A stretch of DNA of 64,000 bases from Haloarchaeobius litoreus (GTDB lineage Archaea > Halobacteriota > Halobacteria > Halobacteriales > Natrialbaceae), in NCBI RefSeq assembly GCF_024495425.1, contig NZ_JANHJR010000002.1, forward strand, positions 558,001-622,000, in the 5' to 3' direction. Both the position numbers and the translations under genes were made by a program. The stretch's first letter is position 1. Each line of letters begins with the position of its first letter. Shown here piece after piece: positions 34,511-42,871 of this stretch. Below the pieces are notes generated by a model that was not told the DNA's origin, made no database searches, and worked only from the letters and a program-made list of their open reading frames with translations.

Positions 34511-36553
34511 ATGTTTGGTAATCACCGTTCGAATGGGGTATCGCGACGGAAGGTTCTCAAGTCCACTGCTGCGACCGGTGCGGCCGCCTTCGGTGCCGGT
34601 TCTGCCGCCGCCGGGAACACGCCGGCGTCGGACGACGTGACCGTCTTCGGTGACGCAGACGAGGTCGTCGACACCGGCGACCGCGTCGTCACCATCCGCG
34701 CGACGGACACGGTGAACTACGAGTTCAGCGTGACGGGTGTGCTGACACCGACAGGCGCACCGGCGGACGCGGTCGAGCGCGGGACGGCGTCGAACCGGCT
34801 GGACGGCGGGACGCACACCTTCCGGTTCTCCGGCGAGTTCACCGCCTTCGAACTCGACGGTACTGCCCGCGTCACCGTCGACGACCAACCCTTCGACGTC
34901 GACGCGTTCCCCCAGCAGACCCTCGAGATCGTCCCGGACGGAGCGGTCGACTTCGACGTCTCGGCCAGTGGCGCGGTGGAGGTGACCCGCGGCTCCGCCG
35001 ACAGACCCGGTGCCCGTCGGGCAACCGGCACCGCGCGCCGGAGAGTCGTCCTCTCCTACGCCGGGGAACTGACCTACCTCGTCCTTGACGGCGACGCGCG
35101 TCTCCGGAAGAACGGGACGACAGTCACCCCGGAGGAGGTCCTCCCGTCGACCCTGCCCGGCGAGTTCACCGTCACGACCGGCGACCGGCGGAGCGAGTAC
35201 ACCGTCACGGTCACCGGCGAGACCGACCACACGGGTGGCGTCGGGACGCACGACGGCAGCGGCGTCGTCTCGGACGTCGTCGAGGGCAGGGAGACCGTGC
35301 GCTACAGCGGCCGTCTCGAGAGCGTCGAACACGACGGCGCGACCGCCGAACTCGTTCCGGATGCCCGACGGGTCGTCTGTACGGCTCCCGCCGACGCGGC
35401 CGCCGAGTTCACCCTGCGTTCGACCGAGACGTTCATCCACGACGGCGCGGTCGTCGACGAGCCGACCGTCACCGTCGACGCCGGTGAGACGGCCCGTATC
35501 AAGTACTTCGGGACGGTCACCGAGCTCGGCGTCGACGACGTGACGGTGGCCTTCGACGACGACGCCGATCTGGCGGCCGAGCGCTCCATGCAGCTTCAGA
35601 CCGCGGCCGAGTTCGAACGCGACCCGGCCTTCGACCGTCTCGCCCGCGCGACCGATGCCCGCATCCGCCACGACGCCGCCGGACTCGTCGCCATCTCGGT
35701 CGGGAGCACGGCCGTCGACGACGCCCGCCCACGGACGTTCGTCGGCTACGAGTTCGCGGACCTCGACCGTGGCGACCGAGGACTGCTCTCCTTCGGTCGC
35801 TTCGACGACACGGGTGCACTCTACAACGCGCGGAACACCTACGAGTGGCACACCGAGTACGACACCTTGGACAGGCTCCGCTACGACGGACTCGTACTCG
35901 ACGGCGAGGTTGAGAGCGCGGGAATCGAGACGGAGACCTACGACTACGACGTCTCCGAGTCCACACTGCGAGCCCAGCAGGACGTCGAGTCGAATCTCTC
36001 GCTCGACCCCGGCGACTGGCTCGAAGGACTCTGGGACGGCATCACCGACGTGGCGAGTGACCTCGCCGGCGTGACCGCCAGCGCGCTCGACTCCGCCATC
36101 GACGCCGCCGTCAACGCCGCCTCGAACGTCTCGGTGGAGGACATCGCCATCCAGAGCGGCAAGATTGTCGCGGACACCCTGCTTGCGATCCAGAAGCTCG
36201 CCGAGGAGTTCATCGACAACGGCTGGGTGAAGGCCGTCTGGAAGCTCCGCTTCTACGGCTACACCTCCGTGGTCTCGCTGGCAGGCAGCGGCGTCTTCAC
36301 CGAAATCGACCAGGGCGATTACGACTGTGCGGGGTGTATCGGCGTCGTCCGCCTCGGCATCGACGTCGGCGTCTGTACCCTCGGCGTTACTGCCGTCTGC
36401 GGGGCGGTCGGCTTCCCGACCGCCGGGCTCGGTGGCGTCGCCTGCGGCGCAGTCCTCGGCGCGGCCTGTTCGTACGCCTCGATGGCCCTGCCCGATGCGA
36501 AAGCGATGTGTGGCCAGCCCAACGACGTCCCGTACGCACTGGACATCTGCTGA
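34511..36553 (+). CDS. Tat-exported halocin C8-like precursor protein (680 aa)
   Basis: The N-terminus GVSRRKVLKSTAATGAAAFG is a twin-arginine signal peptide (cleavage about residue 35). Residues 40-400 form a repeated beta-rich region with strands such as DTVNYEFSVTGVL, HTFRFSGEFTAFELDG and ETVRYSGRLESVEHDGA, at least five similar modules. The stretch to about 590 is helical (WLEGLWDGITDVASDLAGVT). The last 75 residues, 606-680, hold eight Cys (relative positions 1, 4, 17, 25, 40, 48, 62, 75) with hydrophobic Gly/Ala-rich spacers. This pattern, CxxC first, VCT-G, then a CG-GxxxPxAGL-C core, matches the halocin C8 family, where a 76-residue C-terminal peptide is cut from a Tat-exported proprotein and the N-terminal part gives immunity. 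Here the N-terminal part is much longer. Likely a secreted antimicrobial proprotein; the processing site is not seen. Confidence 0.75.
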   Translation: MFGNHRSNGVSRRKVLKSTAATGAAAFGAGSAAAGNTPASDDVTVFGDADEVVDTGDRVVTIRATDTVNYEFSVTGVLTPTGAPADAVERGTASNRLDGGTHTFRFSGEFTAFELDGTARVTVDDQPFDVDAFPQQTLEIVPDGAVDFDVSASGAVEVTRGSADRPGARRATGTARRRVVLSYAGELTYLVLDGDARLRKNGTTVTPEEVLPSTLPGEFTVTTGDRRSEYTVTVTGETDHTGGVGTHDGSGVVSDVVEGRETVRYSGRLESVEHDGATAELVPDARRVVCTAPADAAAEFTLRSTETFIHDGAVVDEPTVTVDAGETARIKYFGTVTELGVDDVTVAFDDDADLAAERSMQLQTAAEFERDPAFDRLARATDARIRHDAAGLVAISVGSTAVDDARPRTFVGYEFADLDRGDRGLLSFGRFDDTGALYNARNTYEWHTEYDTLDRLRYDGLVLDGEVESAGIETETYDYDVSESTLRAQQDVESNLSLDPGDWLEGLWDGITDVASDLAGVTASALDSAIDAAVNAASNVSVEDIAIQSGKIVADTLLAIQKLAEEFIDNGWVKAVWKLRFYGYTSVVSLAGSGVFTEIDQGDYDCAGCIGVVRLGIDVGVCTLGVTAVCGAVGFPTAGLGGVACGAVLGAACSYASMALPDAKAMCGQPNDVPYALDIC

Positions 36554-36622
36554 CCGGCCGCGGCTCGCCTCGACGACCACCGACCGTCACCCGCCGGTCC
36601 GTCCGCGGCCCCCGACGTACCC

Positions 36623-37828
36623 ATGTCTCCGACAGACGACCACACCACGAGACGGCTCGAACTCGCAGCGCTCGTCGTAGCGAACGCCCTCCCCGTCGTC
36701 GGCGTCCTCGCGCTCGACTGGACGGTCTCGACGGTGCTCGTACTCTACTGGCTGGAGACCGGGGTCGTCCTCGCTCGCGGCGCGGTGGCGGGCCTGTTCG
36801 CGGGACGTCCTCCGGCAACCGAGGCCGGCCTCTGGGCACCCTTCGAGGACCTCGCCGACAAGCGCGGCGGCATCGACCTCCCTGCCGGACTCCCCCCGGT
36901 GTCCCCCGGGAACGTGCCCGCCGTCGTCGGGACCCTCTGGGTGCTGCTCCTCCTCTGGCCCCTCGGGGGCGTCGGCCTGGCCGTCCTCGGTCCCGACCGT
37001 CTGCTGGCGGCCGGGACCGCGGGGACCGTCGCGCTCGCGCTCGTCGGAATCGTCCTCGCCAACGCCGTCGACCTCGCCGACGCGGTGCGGTCCGGGCGCT
37101 ACACCGACCGCCCCGTCCACGCGGCCATCCCGCGCGGGCGAATCCTCGGCCTGCTCGTCCTGCTACTCGCCGCTGCGGCGTTCGCGAACCCCCCGAGGGA
37201 CGCGACCGTCTCCGGCCCGCCTCTCGTCTTCGTCGCCGTCGTGGGTGCGAAGCTGCTCGTCGACCTCGGCGGGCTGCTCGCCGCCACTGGGTCGGTCCCG
37301 CGGCTCTCGCGACTCGTCGACAGGGCCGCCGAGTCCCCGACGCCAGCGGCGGTCGACGTCCCCGACGGCGAGCCGACCGACCGCGTCCGGACCGACGCGA
37401 CCGCCGTCAGGCTCCGGGGCGTCGGCCTCGGACTGGTGTACGCCGTGCTGCCACCGTCCGGGCTGGCGTTACTCGCCGGCTGTTTCTTCGCGTGGGTGGT
37501 CGCCGGACCACCCGGCGCTGTCGTCGTCGGCGTCGCGGTCGTCGGCGGGAGCGTCCTCGTCCGTGTCCTGGAACAGAAGGTGCTCTACGGTCACCTGGAG
37601 TACCGCATCTACGACGAGGGCGTCCTCGCCTACGACCGATTGCTCGACGAACCACAGTGGTTCGTCCCCAGGCACGACGTGGTGGACACCCGGACGAGTG
37701 ACGGTCTCCTCGGGGACCGACTCGGCTACGGAACGGGAGTGCTGCGGTTGCGGCGTCGCGAGGGCGCGGACGCACGGCTGGTGTTCCTCTCCGACACGGA
37801 GCGGGTGCTGTCGAGTCTCGGACGGTGA
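36623..37828 (+). CDS. Polytopic membrane protein with C-terminal PH-like domain (401 aa)
   Basis: The N-terminal 300 residues carry about seven membrane helices (first ELAALVVANALPVVGVLAL with DWTVSTVLVLYWLETGVVLA), a pattern I associate with DUF6498 proteins. The soluble C-terminal part (GHLEYRIYDEGVLAYDRLLD then VPRHDVVDTRTSDG) resembles a bacterial PH-like domain. It starts 69 bases after the halocin-like gene and is probably co-transcribed with it, so it could serve export or immunity; this is inference from position. It ended convergent with the 52945-53535 gene before the element inserted between them. Confidence 0.7.
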   Translation: MSPTDDHTTRRLELAALVVANALPVVGVLALDWTVSTVLVLYWLETGVVLARGAVAGLFAGRPPATEAGLWAPFEDLADKRGGIDLPAGLPPVSPGNVPAVVGTLWVLLLLWPLGGVGLAVLGPDRLLAAGTAGTVALALVGIVLANAVDLADAVRSGRYTDRPVHAAIPRGRILGLLVLLLAAAAFANPPRDATVSGPPLVFVAVVGAKLLVDLGGLLAATGSVPRLSRLVDRAAESPTPAAVDVPDGEPTDRVRTDATAVRLRGVGLGLVYAVLPPSGLALLAGCFFAWVVAGPPGAVVVGVAVVGGSVLVRVLEQKVLYGHLEYRIYDEGVLAYDRLLDEPQWFVPRHDVVDTRTSDGLLGDRLGYGTGVLRLRRREGADARLVFLSDTERVLSSLGR

Positions 37829-37862
37829 TTCGGTCGACTCCGACGGTGATTCGGTCGACTCC
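37821..37862. repeat. 21-bp direct tandem repeat at the end of the membrane gene
   Basis: The unit gacggtgattcggtcgactc with one more c occurs twice (37821-37841, 37842-37862). The stop codon of the membrane gene falls in the first copy, so the second copy is outside the coding region. The first copy supplies GR-stop and the second is a duplication next to the site where the element inserted. It does not match the attachment sequence. Confidence 0.8.
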
Positions 37863-37887
37863 AACGGTGGCCGGGGAGAAGAACCTC

Positions 37888-37906
37888 AGTCGCTGATGAA
37901 CTTGTT
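37888..37906. repeat. Left attachment site (attL core)
   Basis: The 19-bp core agtcgctgatgaacttgtt is identical to 52947-52965. The two bases just outside on the left, tc, complete a TGA stop (minus strand) of the old gene end, so the DNA left of this point is chromosomal and the DNA right of it belongs to the element. Confidence 0.85.
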
Positions 37907-37953
37907 TCTGTGGCTTAGGTGCGTCTATGGGATGTACCAGTACGTCTGTCCCT

Positions 37954-39267
37954 CTAAATTGAAGCGCGTTTCAACCAGTACTCTTCTGGAGTTCCTCTAA
38001 ATATGTACACGTCCGCTCCAACCTCCCGTATTTCAGGAATACGTTCTTTTTGATCGTCAGTAAAGTAAGCTGTGTCATCTGGGTCAGTCGTATACTTAAC
38101 TTCGACAATCAGTACCGAATCCTCCCGCCGAAGCCCGTCTGAATATTCTTCAACAAATCTGGTAAGGTCGTCGGCATCGCCCCAGACCAAGAAGTCTGGG
38201 AATCCACTGCTGTCGGCTACTTCATTGGCGATCTCTTTTGCCCTGTCTGGCGGTTTGGCATATTCGGCTTCTAATTGAGCAAGTCGTTCCTCATAGCTTT
38301 CTCTGTCCAAGTATTCTGGTTGCCCTTTCCTGGCGTGGTGAAGTTGCCAACGAACGCTAAACAATTTACTTGCACTCCAACAGGATAGATTGTATTGCTC
38401 GCAGAGATTTCTGAACGTAGATTCAAATTCTTGTCCCGCCTGATTTGCTTTAATCCCTGCTCTACTTCGCGGGCTCAGGACATGCATATTGTCGCGAGCA
38501 TAGTCCTGCAATCGCTGTGTTATTCTGGGAAATACATGTGCCGTAACAGGCATCCATTCTGATGTAGCTGTTCGAATATCTCCGAGTGTTTCGACTGAGT
38601 CAAATCCGCCCATCCCAACGAATTGATCTGCGAGATCGGACTGTAACTGGTCGGCTCTATCATGCGAAAGGCCTCGACGCGAGTTGAAAATACAAGGGAC
38701 ACCCTTCAACTTGATTCTATCTTCCCTTGGAGATCGTGCACCACCTGGCCCAAAACGGTCTGGATAATCTGATGCACGCCATATCGAGAACTGCCAGCAA
38801 AGTTTTCTACTCAGTATTGGCTCGCCGTCGTACCTGGTACGACCCTCGGAATACAGTTCTTCTAAATCAGCAAGGTGTATCTCTTGTACCCAGTTTGAAA
38901 GTGGATCCTCTTGGACAAGCTGTTGTAGACGCTTTGAATCGTCTCTATTTCGTGTGCCGAATACTATGTATTGGTCGTCGAAAACCAGCTCCAAGAGCAG
39001 TACTATCTGAATCTTTTCAGCAAGCAACTCTCCCATTTCCATCGCTGCTTGCATGGTGTCGAATCGATAGGAAATCGCCCAGTTCAGATCATCCGAATCC
39101 GTCTCAATCCAGAGCTCGATACTATCGTCGGACTCGGATATTGATATTTCCCGATGATAACCAGCGTCGCTGAGAAAGCATGAGAAGCAAACTTCTATTT
39201 CGTCAGTGGTTGGTTCGGCTATTGACCGGTTGATTTCACCTCCACATTCTGGACATTGAGATTGCAC
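37954..39267 (-). CDS. Zinc-ribbon protein with PD-(D/E)XK nuclease-like C-terminus (437 aa)
   Basis: The start is GTG 39267. The N-terminus has MQSQCPECGGEINRSIAEPT with EVCFSCFLSDAGYH, a likely zinc site. The middle 200 residues have no motif I know. From about residue 275, GIKANQAGQEFESTFRNLCE, then SSGFPDFLVWGDADDLTRFV and EDSVLIVEVKYTTDPDDTAY give the E...PD...E-x-K series of the PD-(D/E)XK fold. This is the composition of a restriction-type or repair nuclease. It is the leftmost gene of the element, 48 bp inside attL, where defence cargo often lies. DNA is AT-rich relative to the host. Confidence 0.7.
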   Translation of the reverse strand: MQSQCPECGGEINRSIAEPTTDEIEVCFSCFLSDAGYHREISISESDDSIELWIETDSDDLNWAISYRFDTMQAAMEMGELLAEKIQIVLLLELVFDDQYIVFGTRNRDDSKRLQQLVQEDPLSNWVQEIHLADLEELYSEGRTRYDGEPILSRKLCWQFSIWRASDYPDRFGPGGARSPREDRIKLKGVPCIFNSRRGLSHDRADQLQSDLADQFVGMGGFDSVETLGDIRTATSEWMPVTAHVFPRITQRLQDYARDNMHVLSPRSRAGIKANQAGQEFESTFRNLCEQYNLSCWSASKLFSVRWQLHHARKGQPEYLDRESYEERLAQLEAEYAKPPDRAKEIANEVADSSGFPDFLVWGDADDLTRFVEEYSDGLRREDSVLIVEVKYTTDPDDTAYFTDDQKERIPEIREVGADVYIFRGTPEEYWLKRASI

Positions 39268-39391
39268 TGGATTTTGGTAGATTATTCAGGACAATACTTC
39301 TGTCGGCAGTTGTCGAATTGAACCACAGAATTGTTTCCACATCGATGGTGCATGAACGTTATACACCAAGAGGCTAACCAGCCTGGCGACA

Positions 39392-39964
39392 ATGCCAGAC
39401 AACGACCAAGAGTACGATAAGGAGAGTGTGAACCTATGGGTCGATCCAGAACGGAAAGCACGCTGGAAGCAATTCGTGGACGAGGAAAGCGACTTCCAGT
39501 ACTTGTCTCAACTCATCCGGAAAGCAGTTGAGCGCGAAATCCAGCAGAGTGACGACGATGGAAAGGCGGTCGAATTATCTGAGAATGTTGTTGGCCACTT
39601 CGATAACCTCCAGAACAGCATTGCCGAACTGGAGCAAGTCATGCAGGAAGCCGAGAAGCGGCTGTCTGGAATTGAGAGGGAGGTGAGGGACGACCCACAA
39701 GTGCGGCAGCTTGCTAACGAGGTGTTTGAGATACTTCCGTCTATGGACGAGATCAAGCACTACGAAATTCACATCGCTGACGGTGCAACCCCACCCGAAC
39801 ACATAGCGCCGAGAGCACAGGCAGGAACGGTCGAGGGTATCGCTGATTCGCTCGATATTGAGCCACACGAGGTCAAAGCTGCTCTCGACCGGCTTCAGCA
39901 GGACACCCACCAAGTTCACACTACAGACTGGAACGGTGAGACGCGCTACTACAAGGGGGAATAA
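39392..39964 (+). CDS. DNA-binding protein upstream of integrase (RHH, coiled coil, winged helix)
   Basis: The 190-residue product opens with a ribbon-helix-helix-like segment (ESVNLWVDPERKARWKQFVD then FQYLSQLIRKAVEREIQ), followed by a coiled coil (NLQNSIAELEQVMQEAEKRL) and a C-terminal GTVEGIADSLDIEPHEVKAA winged-helix-like part with DRLQQDTHQVHTTDWNGETR. It ends three bases before the integrase start, so it is translationally coupled and could control integration or excision. Similar small regulators precede integrases in other haloarchaeal elements, as far as I recall. Confidence 0.75.
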   Translation: MPDNDQEYDKESVNLWVDPERKARWKQFVDEESDFQYLSQLIRKAVEREIQQSDDDGKAVELSENVVGHFDNLQNSIAELEQVMQEAEKRLSGIEREVRDDPQVRQLANEVFEILPSMDEIKHYEIHIADGATPPEHIAPRAQAGTVEGIADSLDIEPHEVKAALDRLQQDTHQVHTTDWNGETRYYKGE

Positions 39965-39967
39965 CTC

Positions 39968-40909
39968 ATGGACGACTGGATTGACCGGCACCTTGAACGG
40001 GTGAAGGCAAAGAAAGCAGAATCGTCCTACGAAACGCACTACTCCAATCTCAAGAACTTCAACTGCTGGCTGGAGAATCAGGACGAGCGGTTGACAGAAC
40101 TCAGGACGCTCGATCTTGAGGACTACTTCCTAGAGCAGATGGAGCAGGGCTATGCACCAAACACTATCGCAAGTCGTTACGAGTCAGTGCGGGCGCTGTT
40201 CAATCGACTCTCAGGCCGGTTCGAAGCTATTGAGGAAAACCCATTCGAGGATTTGGAGCGAAAGGAGTTCGTTGAGAAGGACACCAAGAAACACAACAAC
40301 GCCGACCTCGTCTACGTTACTCCTGACGAGAAGGAAGCGATGTGTGAGAACGCACCGGCACCGAGGCTACGAAACGAACTGATTATCCGGTTGATGTGGC
40401 AGACTGGTATTCGAAAAGTCGAACTCAACGAAATCGAACTTGATGACCTGGATCGAGAAGAACGCCGGATAGAAGTCTGGTCAAACAAGAGCAAGGAATG
40501 GCGTTCGGTGTTCTATCAGCCGTCACTCGATATATTGCTCGACCAATGGCTAGATAACGGTCACCGGGACTCCTACATGCCCGCTGCATCGTCCCCGTAC
40601 TTGTTCGTAACCGAGCGGTCCGAACAGCTCCACGATTCGACGGTGACGGACAAGGTTGTGAAGCCTGCCGCCGAAGCGGCCGGGATTCAAGAAGTGATGT
40701 ACCAGGACCAAGGCGGGTGCAAACGGTATCGGGTCACGCCTCATGCGCTTCGTCACGGCCATGCAGTGACTGCACTGAAATCGGATATCGACGTGCGCCG
40801 CGTTCAACAACACCTAGGTCACTCTTCGTTGGACATCACGATGGAGTATCTCCAATTTATTGACGAGGACGTAAAGGAAGCATACGACCGGTTCGGTAGG
40901 AAAGACTGA
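39968..40909 (+). CDS. Tyrosine recombinase / integrase (313 aa)
   Basis: An N-terminal core-binding domain (KKAESSYETHYSNLKNFNCW, residues 15-95) is followed by the catalytic domain. Active residues are Arg in WQTGIRKVELNEIELDDLD, HALRHGHA (H-x-x-R), LGHSSLDITM (His) and the Tyr in EYLQFIDE. It is complete, so it probably carried out integration at the site described here. The active-site Lys should lie in the beta turn near SNKSKEW. Its length suits XerC/D-like archaeal integrases. Confidence 0.92.
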   Translation: MDDWIDRHLERVKAKKAESSYETHYSNLKNFNCWLENQDERLTELRTLDLEDYFLEQMEQGYAPNTIASRYESVRALFNRLSGRFEAIEENPFEDLERKEFVEKDTKKHNNADLVYVTPDEKEAMCENAPAPRLRNELIIRLMWQTGIRKVELNEIELDDLDREERRIEVWSNKSKEWRSVFYQPSLDILLDQWLDNGHRDSYMPAASSPYLFVTERSEQLHDSTVTDKVVKPAAEAAGIQEVMYQDQGGCKRYRVTPHALRHGHAVTALKSDIDVRRVQQHLGHSSLDITMEYLQFIDEDVKEAYDRFGRKD

Positions 40910-40926
40910 ACAAACTAGGAATCGCC

Positions 40927-41181
40927 TCAACTCTGCTGTACCCACGGATATGCTTCACCACATCCGTGACAATATGAGGGTACATCCTTATCAAACGAGC
41001 CAGCGACACCATCAACCTGATAATTTCCTCTGATAATTGAATCGCATTCTGGACACTGGTGGATTGTTTCAGACCCACACTGTTCGCAGAAATCTTGTCG
41101 GGTAGTTGGTTGGGAATCGTAGTATACAGTAATCTGATGGCCATTCTCAGCGCAAACTTGCATTGGCTCGTAATCTGCCAT
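40927..41181 (-). CDS. DUF2321 zinc protein (84 aa)
   Basis: The product from ATG 41181 (MADYEPMQVCAENGHQITVY) has CAENGH, FCEQCG, CPECDS and YCHGCG, four Cys-rich knuckles in the spacing of DUF2321, and ends AYPWVQQS. It is a small zinc-binding protein of unknown role that is more usual in bacteria. A TTG two codons upstream is possible. Convergent with the integrase, 17 bases from its end. Confidence 0.85.
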   Translation of the reverse strand: MADYEPMQVCAENGHQITVYYDSQPTTRQDFCEQCGSETIHQCPECDSIIRGNYQVDGVAGSFDKDVPSYCHGCGEAYPWVQQS

Positions 41182-41223
41182 GTACAAGCATTCTAATTAA
41201 TCCGTGAAAACAATTTTGCCCAC

Positions 41224-42087
41224 CTATTTCCGGCGAATGTCATATTTTTCACCTGCCCAAGCTGCGAACGGTCTTCCCCGGTCTTTCACACCAAATTCCT
41301 TGAAGACCTCTAATTCAGACAGGTCCATTCCATTAGGAACCTCTAATATAGTGGCCTGCTCTTCACTATATACAATCGCATACCTCTCCTCCATCCGAAT
41401 CGAGTCAATAATGTCTGCATCTTTACTGAAGTCTAGAATATTATTGGGGATTTCAACGGCTTCACCTCCCAGCGATAGCTTAAACTCCTGCTCAGGCATA
41501 TTAGCCGCGGACACTGAGATTGTGATGATATATTCTCCCGGACGGATCTCGTGACGAGCCTCTTTCGGATAGTCAAAAGACGTTTCTCTCTCCGGCGAAG
41601 CAGTCAATATCGTATTATCTTCCGGCCTTAACCAGAACACATCTAACAATCTTCTGCTATCTCTGGATATTGATATTGAATGAGGATAGCTAGTTTCGTT
41701 CCACCTTGTCTCAAACGAATTTGAGACATTACTAAATTCTACTCTGGCCGAACAATCCTGTGCATTCTTTAGACCATTATTTCTGACTGGGATTCTAACC
41801 GCAATCAAATTTTGGCTGGTAATTCTCCGTTCCTGCTCGACGCTGTAGCAGTTTTTAGGATAACGTGTGACCTCTGGCTCCTCAATTTTCATATGCGGTT
41901 TCCTAACCAAACTGAGGACCTCAAATAGGACTAGAGGTGTCGCACCAAGCAATGAACCAATTACGACATCAGGTAAGTTAATACAGGCCTCAAGTATCCA
42001 AATGGCGGATATGATTGAGATTGTTACAACTGCAACCTTCGAATATTGTTTCGTTCGATAACTAACCATAGAGTACTTTGGGTGCAT
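41224..42087 (-). CDS. Membrane-anchored protein of the element (287 aa)
   Basis: Two hydrophobic segments near the N-terminus (VAVVTISIISAIWILEACIN and VVIGSLLGATPLVLFEVLSL) anchor a soluble C-terminal part of about 210 residues. That part is beta-rich (QNLIAVRIPVRNNGLKNAQD then ARVEFSNVSNSFETRW), like a C2 or Ig-like sandwich. The motif NNGLKNAQDCSA is that of CARDB-type surface domains. No enzyme motif is visible. The gene is AT-rich. Confidence 0.7.
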   Translation of the reverse strand: MHPKYSMVSYRTKQYSKVAVVTISIISAIWILEACINLPDVVIGSLLGATPLVLFEVLSLVRKPHMKIEEPEVTRYPKNCYSVEQERRITSQNLIAVRIPVRNNGLKNAQDCSARVEFSNVSNSFETRWNETSYPHSISISRDSRRLLDVFWLRPEDNTILTASPERETSFDYPKEARHEIRPGEYIITISVSAANMPEQEFKLSLGGEAVEIPNNILDFSKDADIIDSIRMEERYAIVYSEEQATILEVPNGMDLSELEVFKEFGVKDRGRPFAAWAGEKYDIRRK

Positions 42088-42257
42088 TTCTCTTGTTAAT
42101 TTGACGAAATCTCAATGAGGATTGGTAAGAAACATGAACTATAAGTTAGTCTTGGCGGTTCGATTTTCCGGAGGTGATAGGGACTCACCGACGAAAACAC
42201 CCGTTCCGGTCGAAACTGAGAGCGCCAATCAGACAACCTCAACTCAAGAGAAAATCC

Positions 42258-42674
42258 ATGAGCGAAAGCGAAACCGAATCCGCGGAAGCAGAGTTCGACA
42301 GCAAAGAAGCGTTCTTCGCGGCCGTCCGAGATGGCGGCGCAGTCCTCGGAGAGCTGGAATACTACACCGAAGGAAGTGGCTCAGCTACGAGCTACAAAGC
42401 ACGTACGGATGACGGCGAGGTGGAGGACATCAAGAAGTCCGACGTAGAATCTGCGTGGGAGGAGCACCACGACGCCGAACCCAACGACGAATCCGGCGAG
42501 GAGGACGACGGCTCCGAACAAGTGCATCTCGGGACGTTCTACTTCAGCAAGGCCAACTGGGACACCGACCAGGACCGTGAAACGCTGGAAGAAATGCTCG
42601 AAGAAGCTGGTTGGTACATTGATAGCGAAGTGGACTCCGGTGGTTACCGAGTCAAGACGGAGCGGGAGACATAG
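42258..42674 (+). CDS. Small acidic protein with two similar halves (138 aa)
   Basis: From ATG 42258 (MSESETESAEAEFDSKEAFF) the product has EYYTEGSGSATSYKARTDDG in its first half and KANWDTDQDRETLEEMLEEA then EVDSGGYRVKTERET in the second. No known domain; the alternation of helix and strands suggests a compact soluble fold. The next small zinc-ribbon gene starts five bases after its stop. GC content is closer to the host than its neighbours. Confidence 0.65.
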   Translation: MSESETESAEAEFDSKEAFFAAVRDGGAVLGELEYYTEGSGSATSYKARTDDGEVEDIKKSDVESAWEEHHDAEPNDESGEEDDGSEQVHLGTFYFSKANWDTDQDRETLEEMLEEAGWYIDSEVDSGGYRVKTERET

Positions 42675-42678
42675 AGCC

Positions 42679-42813
42679 ATGCAGTACGACAAGTGGAGTG
42701 ACGAACCACTGGCCGTGTGTGACGAGTGCGAAGAGCTGTTCAATTGGCGCTCAAGTAACCGGACCGGTATCTGCCCACGATGTGAAATCCGTAGGGATCG
42801 TGGACGGGGTTGA
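42679..42813 (+). CDS. Tiny zinc-ribbon protein (44 aa)
   Basis: The product from ATG 42679 (MQYDKWSDEPLAVCDECEEL) has CDEC and, 17 residues later, CPRC, with RRDRGRG at the basic end: a single zinc ribbon that is likely to bind nucleic acid or a protein. It lies close behind the acidic gene and is likely co-transcribed with it. Confidence 0.65.
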   Translation: MQYDKWSDEPLAVCDECEELFNWRSSNRTGICPRCEIRRDRGRG

Positions 42814-42871
42814 CCGGCAGATCAATCTGATTCATCCAAAGTAATTTCAGTCCGCTTACTCAGGGTTGCTT

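Noticed and set aside
34463-36580. 705-codon minus frame opposite the halocin-like gene
   Set aside because: The plus gene has a Tat signal and Cys pattern; the minus frame only mirrors it.
37888-37906. tRNA gene as integration target
   Set aside because: No tRNA arms or T-loop sequence are present at either end. The core is the end of a protein gene.
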